Source: Candidatus Eisenbacteria bacterium (GTDB lineage: Bacteria > Eisenbacteria > RBG-16-71-46 > JAFGJU01). From it: a stretch of DNA of 64,000 bases. Both the position numbers and the translations under genes were made by a program. The DNA lies in assembly GCA_026388185.1 (NCBI GenBank), contig JAPLKG010000014.1, positions 62,001 through 126,000 on the forward strand. The letters run 5' to 3'. Below the pieces are notes generated by a model. The model made no database searches, was not told the DNA's origin, and saw nothing but the letters and a program-made list of their open reading frames with translations. This document shows, one piece after another, positions 31,052 to 40,409 of this stretch. Every line of letters begins with the position of its first letter. The stretch's first letter is position 1.

Positions 31052-31269
31052 CCTATCAACCCGCCAGCCCCGAACAGGCGGAGGAATTCCTGCAATTATT
31101 GCGCATCGACGCAGCCGACTATCTCGAGCGCACCGCACAACTCATGCAGATGACCTGGTCACAGTTTGCCGAACTCGTTAAGACAGTGGGACGAGTCTGC
31201 GGCGTCTATCAGGATGGTGCATTGGTCGGGTTTTACTGGATCGAAGAGCGCGGCAAAGTGGTACACTAA
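31045..31269 (+). CDS. Truncated GNAT-like protein
   Basis: A 74-residue protein. YQPASPEQAEEFLQLLRIDAADYLERTAQLMQMTWSQF...GVYQDGALVGFYWIEERGKVVH corresponds to the N-terminal half of a GNAT fold, ending at strand beta3/4, before any acetyl-CoA-binding loop. The stop and a GGCCGGT/ACCGGCC hairpin (31277-31298) follow, so the C-terminal half is missing. It overlaps the end of the DinB-like gene by 7 bases. Confidence 0.45.
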   Translation: MLTYQPASPEQAEEFLQLLRIDAADYLERTAQLMQMTWSQFAELVKTVGRVCGVYQDGALVGFYWIEERGKVVH

Positions 31270-31321
31270 AGCGGCCGGCCGGTGAGGCGTAACCGGCCAT
31301 AACTTCGGGAGAGATCACGTT

Positions 31322-31525
31322 ATGAGCGAGAACATGATCTACAAGCTGTACCTCATTATCTCCGGGGCTATTTTCTTTTTCGTTGGGACGTTCCACCTCC
31401 TCAGGCTCATCTATCACTGGCCTATCGCGGTTGGAACGCGAACAATCCCATACGAACTGTCCTACGTTGGGTTCCCAGTCGCAATCGGGTACGCGATCTG
31501 TGCCTATTGGCTCTTTCGGAAGTAA
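31322..31525 (+). CDS. Small membrane protein
   Basis: A 67-residue protein with two hydrophobic segments (about 8-27 and 45-63) joined by a polar loop with HHL/RTIPYEL. No family is recognised. The ATG at 31322 follows a GGGAGAG sequence. Confidence 0.5.
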   Translation: MSENMIYKLYLIISGAIFFFVGTFHLLRLIYHWPIAVGTRTIPYELSYVGFPVAIGYAICAYWLFRK

Positions 31526-31580
31526 GGTAGTGTTGTCATGGTGTGGACACGATGCGAGCAAGTAGCGTTGGAGGTCCTTC

Positions 31581-31916
31581 ATGTTTTGTCCAGAATGTAG
31601 AGCAGAATATCGCGAAGGATTCCTCAGGTGTACGGACTGCGATGTCGATCTGGTCGCCGAGCTACCGCCTGAACCCGAACCCGAGTTTGTGGATTACGAA
31701 GAGATCCTGGCCACTTATAGTCATGGCGACATCGCCCTGATAAAGAGTATTCTAGATGGTGAGGACATAGACTATTTCTTCAAGGGAGAGTATTTTGCTT
31801 ACGTGAACCCGCTTGCCGATCCTGTCAGATTGATGGTAAGGAAGGACCAAGTGGAGGATGTTAGGAATATTCTGAAGGACCTGAAACTGTCGTATTTTGG
31901 GTGTCAACCCGGATAG
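31581..31916 (+). CDS. Zinc-ribbon/DUF2007-like protein
   Basis: A 111-residue protein. The N-terminal CPECRAEYREGFLRCTDCDVDLV is a four-cysteine zinc ribbon. The C-terminal ILATYSHGDIALIKSILDGEDIDYFFKGE...VRLMVRKDQVEDVRNIL is a DUF2007-like unit, related in plan to the gene at 29244. The function is unknown, possibly a regulatory adaptor. Confidence 0.7.
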   Translation: MFCPECRAEYREGFLRCTDCDVDLVAELPPEPEPEFVDYEEILATYSHGDIALIKSILDGEDIDYFFKGEYFAYVNPLADPVRLMVRKDQVEDVRNILKDLKLSYFGCQPG

Positions 31917-31974
31917 GCGTTCCTAGGAAGGCGCGCAACAAGATCTTTCAAGGATCAACGGATTGGAGGAATCC

Positions 31975-32343
31975 ATGAACACCAACGCTTCGACGGTCGA
32001 AATCCCTCGAAACGCAAGACAATGGGCCATGATATGCCACTTGAGTGCGCTGTCTGGTCTGCTGGGAAACGGCATCGGCTTTCTCCTGGGCCCCCTGATT
32101 GTATGGCTGATCAAGAGAGAGGACCATCCCTTCATCAATAAGCAAGGCAAGGAAGCGGTGAACTTTCAGATCACCATGTTCATTGTTCTCTTCATATCTG
32201 CGATATTATGCCTTCTCTTGATAGGCTTCGCGTTTCTGATTGTCGTTGCTTTCCTGATGACCATATTCCCGATTATTGCGGCGGTTCGTTCTAACAACGG
32301 GGAGGACTACAAATACCCAGTTTCGTTGCGTTTCATAAAATAG
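31975..32343 (+). CDS. DUF4870-family membrane protein
   Basis: A 122-residue protein. WAMICHLSALSGLLGNGIGFLLGPLIVWLIKREDHPFINKQGKEAVNFQ is the hallmark of DUF4870 (Tic20-like small membrane proteins), followed by two further hydrophobic segments. The ATG at 31975 is preceded by TTGGAGGA. The in-frame TTG at 31963 overlaps that ribosome-binding site and is rejected. Confidence 0.8.
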   Translation: MNTNASTVEIPRNARQWAMICHLSALSGLLGNGIGFLLGPLIVWLIKREDHPFINKQGKEAVNFQITMFIVLFISAILCLLLIGFAFLIVVAFLMTIFPIIAAVRSNNGEDYKYPVSLRFIK

Positions 32344-32445
32344 CCCGCATCCGGTGGATCCGAGTCGTCCTGACCGGTATCGCGGCTGAGAGCTGCGGCA
32401 TGCCGACTTGGCTTCGACGCGTGGCGTGTCGGGGGGAAACAGAGA

Positions 32446-34344
32446 ATGAGACATCCGAGACTCGTTGTGCCCCTTCTAGTACTGTCGTTGATCCTCGTTG
32501 TGCTGGCGGCGTGGCCGCGCCTCATCAATTCCATGCTCCCGCCCGACAGTCGCCCAGGCAAGATTGATTTCGTCGTGGAAAGAGTGACCGCGGAAGAATT
32601 TGGCGCCCTCGCCGAGCAGTTGACGCAGCAGTATTCCACGCCGTTCAATCACATAGAGCGATTCAAGAAAGCGCGAATCCTTTCTTACGAAGGGCCCAAG
32701 ACTTGCTTGAAGTGTCACTGGGTCATCACCGTGAAGGACGCCGTGACCGGCCAAGAGAAGAAGGTCAGCCTGATGAAGAACTTGCTGACCTCGGCCCACT
32801 ACCGCTTTTTCACCAAGCGACACCCCAACGTCTACGGGTTCAACGGTGTGCTTGCCGATAATTTCCCGATGGGAAAGATCGATCGTCCGTGTCCCAAACC
32901 CGGTTCCTTTGCGATGACTGCGTGGGTCGAACTTGTCAACACCAAAGACGGCAGGACGTATTCTGAGGGGTGCGGTCAATGTCACATCGGCGGCCAATAC
33001 CAGGCGCCGCTCGGAGAGATCATGCCGGGTTATCGCACGCTTCGCGCAGAGAAGGACGCGATCGACTGCCTCGTATGCCACGCAGTGGCATACGACATGA
33101 ACAAGAAGCAGGTGGTTACCGACAAGAACGGCCGCTTGAGGTGGGGACAAGATCGTTCCATGAGAGCCGCCATGTCGGTCACCACGCCCACTGCGCAGAA
33201 CTGCCTGCGCTGCCACCAACACAACTTCGGGGGCGACGTCTATGTTGACTCGCTGGGTGCCCCATACATGCAGAGCTCGCTAAACCTCGGGGCAGAGCGC
33301 CCGAGGATTCGGCATCCGGGCTCGAAGAGAGGAACCCCCTATTCCCCTTCGTGGGACGTCCATGCGGCAGGAGGCATCTCTTGTGTTGACTGCCACGCGA
33401 CGGAAGGGCATTTGATCGCCAAGGGGACTCATACCACGACTATGATGGCAAACGATCTTCCGAACGTGGAGGTGACGTGCGAGAAGTGTCACTCCGATGA
33501 GCCTCACCGGGGCGGTGTCGATGTGGATGCGAACACGGCCGAGTTCTTGAACGCGCATACGGAAAAGGTTGCTTGCCAGACTTGTCATATTCCGTCACTA
33601 AATTCTGACAACGTCACAATGAGAGATTTCTCTACGCCCCTCTTCGAGAAAGAGCCTGGAATCTACATCTACGACGACGTCGTCAAGGAAACCGGGCCTG
33701 GAAGGGGCATCGTCTACGCGTGGTGGAACGGAGACGGTTCATTCCTGGGTAATCCCATAGGCGACAATCCCAACGGAAGGAACCTCTACAGATTCTACAA
33801 ACCCACCAATGTCTGGCCTGAGTACAAGAAATTCGACTACCGTGCATGGTACGAACGAGTGATGCGACCGATCGCTCAGAAGGGCAGAAAATCCAAGCTC
33901 TATGCAATGAAGCTATACAACGGTAAGCAGCACATCGACCTTCAGAACATCACACCCTTCGGTGGAATGTTCGTTCCATACAATTTCCCCACCTATTACG
34001 CAACCGGCGACGCCAATCTTGCCGCACAGAAAGAGATGCAGAAAAGCACGATGAAAATGATGTACGGCTGGATGTTCGACTTCTATCTGATGAACAAGTT
34101 CATGACCTTCATGGGCGCCAAAGGTTGGAACGCGTCGTCGTACAAAGACGTCCTCAGCATGAGAAAAGTGGAGCCCCGCTGGCTCCCCAACAATGCGTCC
34201 ATGGAAATAGATCACGCAATTAGGCGTGAAGGCGCCCTTTCCTGCTCGAATTGCCACAATCCCAATGGAGTGCTAGACTGGAAGGATCTCGGCTACACTG
34301 AGGATGAGATTCAGGCGTTGACCATAAATCCGCTGGAACAATGA
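32446..34344 (+). CDS. Octahaem c-type cytochrome, membrane-anchored
   Basis: A 632-residue protein. One hydrophobic N-terminal segment (about 6-27, PLLVLSLILVVLAAW) without an obvious cleavage site anchors it to the membrane. Eight CxxCH haem-binding motifs are present: CLKCH, CGQCH, CLVCH, CLRCH, CVDCH, CEKCH, CQTCH and CSNCH. The haem motifs are followed by a long C-terminal region (about 400-600) rich in aromatic residues and holding the last motif. The haem number recalls octahaem oxidoreductases (tetrathionate, nitrite or hydroxylamine type), but the spacing does not let me choose. It probably moves electrons in the periplasm; partners are not in the window. Confidence 0.82.
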   Translation: MRHPRLVVPLLVLSLILVVLAAWPRLINSMLPPDSRPGKIDFVVERVTAEEFGALAEQLTQQYSTPFNHIERFKKARILSYEGPKTCLKCHWVITVKDAVTGQEKKVSLMKNLLTSAHYRFFTKRHPNVYGFNGVLADNFPMGKIDRPCPKPGSFAMTAWVELVNTKDGRTYSEGCGQCHIGGQYQAPLGEIMPGYRTLRAEKDAIDCLVCHAVAYDMNKKQVVTDKNGRLRWGQDRSMRAAMSVTTPTAQNCLRCHQHNFGGDVYVDSLGAPYMQSSLNLGAERPRIRHPGSKRGTPYSPSWDVHAAGGISCVDCHATEGHLIAKGTHTTTMMANDLPNVEVTCEKCHSDEPHRGGVDVDANTAEFLNAHTEKVACQTCHIPSLNSDNVTMRDFSTPLFEKEPGIYIYDDVVKETGPGRGIVYAWWNGDGSFLGNPIGDNPNGRNLYRFYKPTNVWPEYKKFDYRAWYERVMRPIAQKGRKSKLYAMKLYNGKQHIDLQNITPFGGMFVPYNFPTYYATGDANLAAQKEMQKSTMKMMYGWMFDFYLMNKFMTFMGAKGWNASSYKDVLSMRKVEPRWLPNNASMEIDHAIRREGALSCSNCHNPNGVLDWKDLGYTEDEIQALTINPLEQ

Positions 34345-34380
34345 TGGAGAACGCCTTGTCTCTGCAAAATCGGAGGGTTT

Positions 34381-35853
34381 GTGTACCATAAGACCGACAC
34401 TTCCCACTTCCACGGACGCGACTTGGACAAGACGATGTTCGCGGACTTTGAAGCCGCCCTGGCTCACATTCGCGACAACGAGATCAAGATGATAGACCTC
34501 AAGTTCACCGATTTGGCGGGACGCTGGCATCACGTGACTTTGCCGACCAGTCAATTCGGGGAGAACTTGATGCGCGACGGTGTCGCGTTCGACGCCTCCG
34601 CCATCGGATTGCGTCCGGTAAAGGCCGGAGACATGGTGCTGATACCGGACATCTCGACGGCGTTTCGCGATCCGTTCTGGGACGTGCCTACCCTGAGTTT
34701 CATCTGCTCCGCCTACGAGGCCGACACGAAGCTGCCCTTCGGGCGGGATCCCCGCAACATCGCGACACGCGCCGAGGCTTACATGCGTGAACTTGGCGTC
34801 GCGGACGAGAGCCGATGGGGCCCGGAGTACGAGTTCTATGTGTTCGACAGCGTCTCTTTCGAGAACGAAGTGAACGCCGCGTCGTATCGCTTGGAAAGTA
34901 GTGAGGCCGACTGGCAAAGCTCACGAGGCGGCCACGGCCATCTCATTCCACGCCACGGTGGCTATCACGCAATTCCGCCGAAGGATCAATTGTTCAACCT
35001 GCGCAGCGAAATGGTGATGGTTCTGGAATCGATGAACATCGAGGTGAAGTATCATCACCACGAAGTCGGCGGGCCCGGCCAGTGCGAGATAGAAACCCCG
35101 ATGATGGCGATGGTGCACAGCGGCGACGCCACACAAATCGTCAAATACGTCACCAAAATGACGGCCGGGCGCAACCAGAAGACGGTGACATTCATGCCCA
35201 AACCGCTCTTCGGAGAGGCGGGCAACGGCATGCATTTCCACCAGCAATTATTGAAGGACAATCTGAACTTGTTCTACGATTCGCGCGGCTACGGCAAACT
35301 GAGCAACATCGCGTTGTTGTACATCGGCGGCCTATTGACACACGGCCCGGCACTGTTGGCGTTCACGAATCCGTCCACCAACTCTTATCGACGCTTGGTG
35401 CCCGGCTACGAAGCGCCGGTAAACGCGTTCTTCAGCCTGGGCAATCGCAGCGCCGCAATCCGTGTGCCGAAGTACGCCGATCAGCCGGACAGTGCGCGCT
35501 TCGAATTCCGCCCGCCCGACGCGACGTGCAACGTCTACCTGGCGCTGGCGGCCCAACTCATGGCCGGCATCGACGGCATTCGACGCAAGATCGACCCGCG
35601 AGAGGCAGGGTTCGGGCCGATAGATCAGAACATCTTCGCCTGGAGCGAAGAGCAGCGGAAATCAATCAAGCCGTTGCCGGGGTCTCTCAGAGAAGCGCTG
35701 GACGCGCTTGAGCGAGATCACGATTTCCTCTTGCAGGGCGAAGTGTTCGACCCGGGTCAGATAGCAGAGTGGATCCGGGTGAAACGCGAGGAATACTACG
35801 ACGTACGCAACCGGCCGCACCCGTTCGAGGTGTCCGCGTATTTCGACGTCTGA
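34381..35853 (+). CDS. glnA: Glutamine synthetase, type I
   Basis: A 490-residue GS: glutamate plus ammonia plus ATP to glutamine. Active-site blocks: the N-terminal beta-grasp DLKFTDLAGRWHHV, WGPEYEFYVFD (metal glutamates), HHHEVGGPGQCEIE, NGMHFHQ, and NRSAAIRVPKY...RFEFRPPDATCN. The adenylylation segment NLYxLP of proteobacterial GS is absent, so GlnE-type control is not expected. The start GTG at 34381 is preceded by GGAGGG. It follows the cytochrome by 36 bases. The length fits GSI (about 440-470) with slight extensions. Confidence 0.9.
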   Translation: MYHKTDTSHFHGRDLDKTMFADFEAALAHIRDNEIKMIDLKFTDLAGRWHHVTLPTSQFGENLMRDGVAFDASAIGLRPVKAGDMVLIPDISTAFRDPFWDVPTLSFICSAYEADTKLPFGRDPRNIATRAEAYMRELGVADESRWGPEYEFYVFDSVSFENEVNAASYRLESSEADWQSSRGGHGHLIPRHGGYHAIPPKDQLFNLRSEMVMVLESMNIEVKYHHHEVGGPGQCEIETPMMAMVHSGDATQIVKYVTKMTAGRNQKTVTFMPKPLFGEAGNGMHFHQQLLKDNLNLFYDSRGYGKLSNIALLYIGGLLTHGPALLAFTNPSTNSYRRLVPGYEAPVNAFFSLGNRSAAIRVPKYADQPDSARFEFRPPDATCNVYLALAAQLMAGIDGIRRKIDPREAGFGPIDQNIFAWSEEQRKSIKPLPGSLREALDALERDHDFLLQGEVFDPGQIAEWIRVKREEYYDVRNRPHPFEVSAYFDV

Positions 35854-35913
35854 GCGCGACCCTGACGGCGCCGCACGCTTGGTTCGCGTCGCTGCAACAG
35901 AAGGAAGAAACAG

Positions 35914-36546
35914 GTGGGTTTCACAGAGACAATCATACAGTGGGTCACACATCTGATTGACGTCTTGGGTTATCCCGGCGTGGCGTTTCTCATGATGCTG
36001 GAAAGCATGGTGGCGCCGGTTCCAAGCGAAGCCGTGATGCCTTTTGCCGGGTGCTTGATTACGGTAGGCCGGTTTAGTTTTCTGTGGGTGGCGATATCGA
36101 GCACGACGGGAAGCATAGTCGGCTCCTTGATATCGTACGCGGTCGGTTACTACGGCGGCAAACCCTTCGTGATCAGATTCGGCAGGTACGTTCTTCTCAA
36201 TCTTCACGATCTCGAAGCGACGGAGCGGTTCTTTCATCGACACGGCACGATAACTATTCTTATCGGTAGATTCATCCCCGTGATCCGCCACCTCATTTCC
36301 ATACCGGCAGGAGCCGGAAGGATGAATCTCCTTCACTTCTCCCTCTACACAATAATCGGCGCGTGCGCGTGGAATACGTTCCTTGCCTGGCTTGGATATC
36401 ACCTCGGAAGGCACTGGGAAGTGGTTCACAAATACAGCGGGCCGATTGACGCGGTCGTGCTTGTGCTCATCGCCTCCGGATTGATCTACTTCGTCAGGGC
36501 CCACTTGAAGAGGGCGAGCGCGTATCCGTCAGGCCGACAGCCGTGA
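35914..36546 (+). CDS. DedA-family membrane protein
   Basis: A 210-residue protein with the DedA/SNARE-associated plan: an amphipathic N-terminus, then LESMVAPVPSEAVMPFAG (the conserved E-x-x-x-P-x-P-S-E motif), GSLISYAVGYYGGKPFV, and GRFIPVIRHLISIPAG (G-R-F-x-P-x-x-R), with several hydrophobic segments. DedA proteins are lipid scramblases or transporters, important for polyprenyl-phosphate recycling and membrane potential. The start is GTG with a GAAGGAAGAA sequence upstream. Confidence 0.85.
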   Translation: MGFTETIIQWVTHLIDVLGYPGVAFLMMLESMVAPVPSEAVMPFAGCLITVGRFSFLWVAISSTTGSIVGSLISYAVGYYGGKPFVIRFGRYVLLNLHDLEATERFFHRHGTITILIGRFIPVIRHLISIPAGAGRMNLLHFSLYTIIGACAWNTFLAWLGYHLGRHWEVVHKYSGPIDAVVLVLIASGLIYFVRAHLKRASAYPSGRQP

Positions 36547-36941
36547 GGCAGGCGGCCGTGATGGATGCGGTATTGCCTGTACCGTACACAATCTACCCCC
36601 TCTCTGCCCTTGAAGTGACGCCGTAACTGTGTTATAATCCCGCAAAAGCATTCTTTGTCAGTCAAGGCTGTATTTCCAAGAAGCAGGTGCCCGAAACGAG
36701 GAAGCCCTGCGCTGTTTCTTGCCTGCGTAGCCTTGTCGCAGGTTTCTCGCGCGCGTCGCCGCTGGAACCAACGCGTTTGGAGCCCACGCGTAGCGAGTGA
36801 GATGCCAGTCGACTGAAACCGGGGTGCCTCTGTAATGCCTGTCACGTTTCACCTCGCGACATCCCACCCGCACACTCGTTCCTCCGGCTTGCCGCCCTAC
36901 CGAAGAAGCGTGAAGGACCTGCGTCCTGGGAGGATTCCGCC
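36547..36941. other. Long leader / possible small RNA region before the first giant secreted protein
   Basis: 395 bases with no supported gene. A strong promoter lies at 36610-36638. The predicted transcript begins near 36645 and runs about 300 bases before the ATG at 36942. It contains local hairpins such as CAAGAAGCAGG...CCTGCgctgtTTCTTG (about 36676-36723). I could not match it to a known RNA family. Confidence 0.45.
36610..36638 (+). promoter_or_regulatory. Sigma70-type promoter
   Basis: TTGAAG (36610-36615), a 17-base spacer, and TATAAT (36633-36638). The nearest downstream gene starts at 36942, leaving a ~300-base leader. Confidence 0.65.
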
Positions 36942-39782
36942 ATGATTAGTCGTGCCGGTCTTGCGCTCATACTAGGTTGCTTGGCGCTCCTGATGCTCGT
37001 GGGCCAGCCGGAAATCGATCCCGCAATGGCACTCCAGTGCCCACTCGACAGCTGCAACACGGGCTGCACCCTTACATATTGGGCCACCTCCGCGCCCGAT
37101 CGCTGGTACGAAAGCCAGATGCCCATCAGCTACTACGTCAACGAGAACGGGGCCGCTGATTGCACGGGAGACGAGTTCGCCGCCGTCAAAAGGGCCACGA
37201 CGAACTGGGAACAAGTGATCGGGAGTTACTGGACGACGTGCTACGGCGGCACGACGAGCAGGCATTCGAACGCGGACCACGCTCAGCCCGCGCGTGACAC
37301 GGTCAACGTCATCTCCTGGGAAGATTTGGGCGGCGGTTTGCCTCTTTCATTGGGCTATGGATATGTGTGGTACAGCACAACCGGAGACTCGATTATCGAG
37401 GGCGATATTTCGCTCAACAACAATACCGCCGTCAAGTGGTCTGCGCTGAAGGCCGATTCGTGCATTCACGGAAGATTCGACGTCGAAAACATCGCCACGC
37501 ACGAGTTGGGTCACTGGATGTATCTCTACCACTCCTGTGATATCGGAGCCACGATGTACTGCTGGGGCGACTCCAACGAGACTAAAAAGAGGAGCCCGAG
37601 CGACTGCGACATCATAGCCATGCAGTCCCAGTACCCGCAGAGCGCCGGTGTGCCCAGGCCTCAGCCCGGCTGTTGGCCGGTGGATATTGATGCGAACGTT
37701 GATTCGAATCCGGTGCTCGGTGACATCAACAGAGACGGAACAGACGAAATCGTCGTGGCGGGTGACGACGGCCGCGTGCACGTTCTGACGGGAAGAGGCG
37801 AGGAGCTTTACGGCTGGCCAAAGCAGGCAGGCAACTGCATAGACGGCTCGCCGGCCCTCGGAGACATCGATAGCGACGGCTGGCTGGAGATCGTCGTCGG
37901 CTCCTACAGTGACAGCGTCTATGCATTCAGGCACGATGGTTCACTCGTGTCCAATTGGCCCCGTGGAACAAATTGGTACGTGAGAAGCACCCCGGCAATC
38001 GCCGATTTGGACAAGGATGGCGGCCTCGATGTCATCTGCGCGTCTACGGATTCGTGTGTCTACGCCTGGAGGGCGAACGGGAATCTTATTTCAGGCTGGC
38101 CCGTGAAACTTGGCGGAAACATGCAACTTGCGGGACCTGCCGTGGCCGACCTCGATGGAGACGACAGCCTCGAGGTTGTCATTTCCGGCTACGACTACAA
38201 GGTGTACGCACTCAAACCTCACGGGGCCAACATGAGCCCATCCATGTGGCCGGTAAGCACGGGCCGCAAGGTGTACGACCGCGTGGCCATAGGGGACATC
38301 GACGCTGATAACCATTACGAGGTGGTCGCGACCTCGGCACACGATAGCGTGTACGCATGGAATCACGACGGGAGCAAGTGTTCCGGCTGGCCAGTTTACG
38401 TCCCGGTCTGGGTAGACTACTCTGCGCCCAGCCTTGGCGATATCGATGGGGATGGGGCACCAGAAATCGTGTTTGGTTCGGAGGGCGACTCGCTCTATGC
38501 CTTCAACGGCAACGGATCGAGGGTGACCGGGTGGCCCGGGTACGTGGATGGATACGTCAGAGGCTCTGCCGTCATCGTTGATATTGACTCTGACAACGCC
38601 TACGAAGTCGTCGCGGTAACAGACAAAGGAAAAATATACGCTTTCAACGGCAACGGCACTACGGTCAACGGCTGGCCCAAGACTTATCCGGAGTCGGGGT
38701 ACTACAGAACTCCTGCCATAGGAGAGACCAACGGAGACAACGAGCTCGACATGGTGGTCGGCAGCACCTATCCGGGCAAGCTCTACGCATTCAGCCTCGG
38801 TTCAGTCCCGGCCAACAACACGTACGAGTGGCGTATGTACGGCCACGACTGGAACCGTACTTCGCGCCATGGTTACGCGCCGAGCACGCCGATTCCCATA
38901 GTCTTCTCCGACATGTTCGCAGACCTCGACCATTGGGAACTGTTTGGGCACGGAGGTTCTCACGTGGGCCTCTCCTCTATTTACTACAGTCCGCCTTACA
39001 GCATGGAGATGGTGGGAAGCCCCGCATCGGGCGACTTCGCGAGCGCCTACTCGGAATTCATCGACGTCGACTTCACGAAGCCGTACTCCATCAAGTTCTA
39101 CTTCACTTATGACAATTTCAGCACGGCAAACTGGATCGTGTTCGGACATGCCCGGCTGCGCTTGCTGAGCCCGACCGCGCCCGTGTTAATGGACAGGGCC
39201 GGAGATTGGTCCGATCTTGCGTCCATCGGCCCGCCATTCTATTCGTATTGTGCCGCAGGGGCCTTTACGGAATTCGAGATCGACGTAGATCCATCGACAA
39301 GAATAGTCATGCTCTTGGTCAACGGTGCGCCGCTCGGAACGGGCCAGTATCTGGAGACCCTGGTTCCAAGCAACCGGGCGTGGCTGGAAGACAGAGAGTA
39401 TCCGGGCGAATACCTCACTGGTTGGTACGACGACTTCGAAGTGCGTGGATACCCACCGGTGGTCGGGGTTGGACCGGCGACTCCGGTCACTCCGCCGCTC
39501 GTGAACGCGCTCTATCAAAGTTATCCAAACCCGATGAACCCGATGGCGACAGTCAAGTACTCCGTCAAGGAATCGGGTCGCATCACGCTGCGGATATATG
39601 ACGTGGCAGGACGGGTCGTAAGGAGACTGCTCGACGAAGAGAAGCCGGCCTCTCCGACGTTGTATTCAGTCGTATGGGATGGCACAGACGATTCGGGGCG
39701 GCGGGTGGCGAGTGGCGTATATTTTTGTGAGCTCGAGGCAAAGAACTTTATCTCGGCGAAGAAGATCGTGGTCTTACGGTAG
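36942..39782 (+). CDS. Secreted matrixin-like metalloprotease with FG-GAP propeller and FlgD-like sorting domain
   Basis: A 946-residue protein: signal peptide (1 to about 30), then a metzincin/matrixin-type domain with zinc motif HELGHWMYLYH (H187, E188, H191, H197) and a Met-turn-like ATMY after it. Several Cys pairs are consistent with an extracellular protein. Next comes a beta-propeller of about seven FG-GAP/VCBS repeats with calcium-type D-x-[ND]-x-D-G loops (for example GDINRDGTDEIVV, GDIDSDGWLEIVV, GDIDGDGAPEIVF). A lectin/jelly-roll-like region spans about 650-850. The C-terminal FlgD-like domain (SYPNPMNPMATVKYSV...GVYFCELEAKNF) is the kind that directs export in FCB-group bacteria. 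A paralogue follows at 40410. Confidence 0.82.
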   Translation: MISRAGLALILGCLALLMLVGQPEIDPAMALQCPLDSCNTGCTLTYWATSAPDRWYESQMPISYYVNENGAADCTGDEFAAVKRATTNWEQVIGSYWTTCYGGTTSRHSNADHAQPARDTVNVISWEDLGGGLPLSLGYGYVWYSTTGDSIIEGDISLNNNTAVKWSALKADSCIHGRFDVENIATHELGHWMYLYHSCDIGATMYCWGDSNETKKRSPSDCDIIAMQSQYPQSAGVPRPQPGCWPVDIDANVDSNPVLGDINRDGTDEIVVAGDDGRVHVLTGRGEELYGWPKQAGNCIDGSPALGDIDSDGWLEIVVGSYSDSVYAFRHDGSLVSNWPRGTNWYVRSTPAIADLDKDGGLDVICASTDSCVYAWRANGNLISGWPVKLGGNMQLAGPAVADLDGDDSLEVVISGYDYKVYALKPHGANMSPSMWPVSTGRKVYDRVAIGDIDADNHYEVVATSAHDSVYAWNHDGSKCSGWPVYVPVWVDYSAPSLGDIDGDGAPEIVFGSEGDSLYAFNGNGSRVTGWPGYVDGYVRGSAVIVDIDSDNAYEVVAVTDKGKIYAFNGNGTTVNGWPKTYPESGYYRTPAIGETNGDNELDMVVGSTYPGKLYAFSLGSVPANNTYEWRMYGHDWNRTSRHGYAPSTPIPIVFSDMFADLDHWELFGHGGSHVGLSSIYYSPPYSMEMVGSPASGDFASAYSEFIDVDFTKPYSIKFYFTYDNFSTANWIVFGHARLRLLSPTAPVLMDRAGDWSDLASIGPPFYSYCAAGAFTEFEIDVDPSTRIVMLLVNGAPLGTGQYLETLVPSNRAWLEDREYPGEYLTGWYDDFEVRGYPPVVGVGPATPVTPPLVNALYQSYPNPMNPMATVKYSVKESGRITLRIYDVAGRVVRRLLDEEKPASPTLYSVVWDGTDDSGRRVASGVYFCELEAKNFISAKKIVVLR

Positions 39783-39871
39783 TATCGACCGCCCCCAGGA
39801 ACCGGAGAATCGGGGCGTGCACAGTCGGACACCAAGGTCTGGGATACCAAGATCCAGGAGGTTGAAGGTCT

Positions 39872-40393
39872 ATGGAAGCAAGGACGTTTCGATCGTATGC
39901 GGTCGCCGCTATGTTTATTGCGGCGATCTTTGCTCTCGCCCTCGCGGCGCCCAAATCTGAGGCGCTCATGCAGAAGGCAACGCTGGCACAGCTTGCAGAG
40001 GGCTCGACCGGCATTATTCAGGGCCAAGTCACAGACATCACGTCTCAATGGGACGCCGATGGGAAGACTATCTTCACTTACGTGACAGTGACGGTCGATC
40101 AGTGGTTCAAGGGCACGGGTTCCCAAACGATAACGATACGTGTCCCGGGAGGAGAAGTGGACGGTGTCGGCCTGATGGTCGAGGACACTCCCGTATTCGC
40201 GAAGGGCCAGACGGTCGTCACTTTCGTCGAACCGAGCGAGGAACAGTCTGTGATGAAGGTCAAGGGGCTCTTCCAAGGAAAGTTCACAGTCGAGAACGGA
40301 AAGGTACGCGAGGCGGGTCTTCCGCTCGGCGATTTTGTGCAGAGAGTAAAGTCCATCGTAAAGGCGCAGGAAAAGAGAGCGCAGGAGAAATAG
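39872..40393 (+). CDS. Small exported protein between the two giant proteases
   Basis: A 173-residue protein. Signal peptide MEARTFRSYAVAAMFIAAIFALALAAPKSEA, then a beta-rich domain. AEGSTGIIQGQVTDITSQWDADGKTIFTYVTVTVDQWFKG, followed by a strand-rich VPGGEVDGVGLMVEDTPVFAKGQTVVTFVEPSE, resembles a small OB- or Ig-like fold. The C-terminus is charged and helical (VQRVKSIVKAQEKRAQEK). An AGGAGG ribosome-binding site precedes the ATG. Because it sits between two paralogues of a secreted protease, a chaperone or inhibitor role is possible but unproven. Confidence 0.6.
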   Translation: MEARTFRSYAVAAMFIAAIFALALAAPKSEALMQKATLAQLAEGSTGIIQGQVTDITSQWDADGKTIFTYVTVTVDQWFKGTGSQTITIRVPGGEVDGVGLMVEDTPVFAKGQTVVTFVEPSEEQSVMKVKGLFQGKFTVENGKVREAGLPLGDFVQRVKSIVKAQEKRAQEK

Positions 40394-40409
40394 GCCGGGG
40401 GTGATCACG

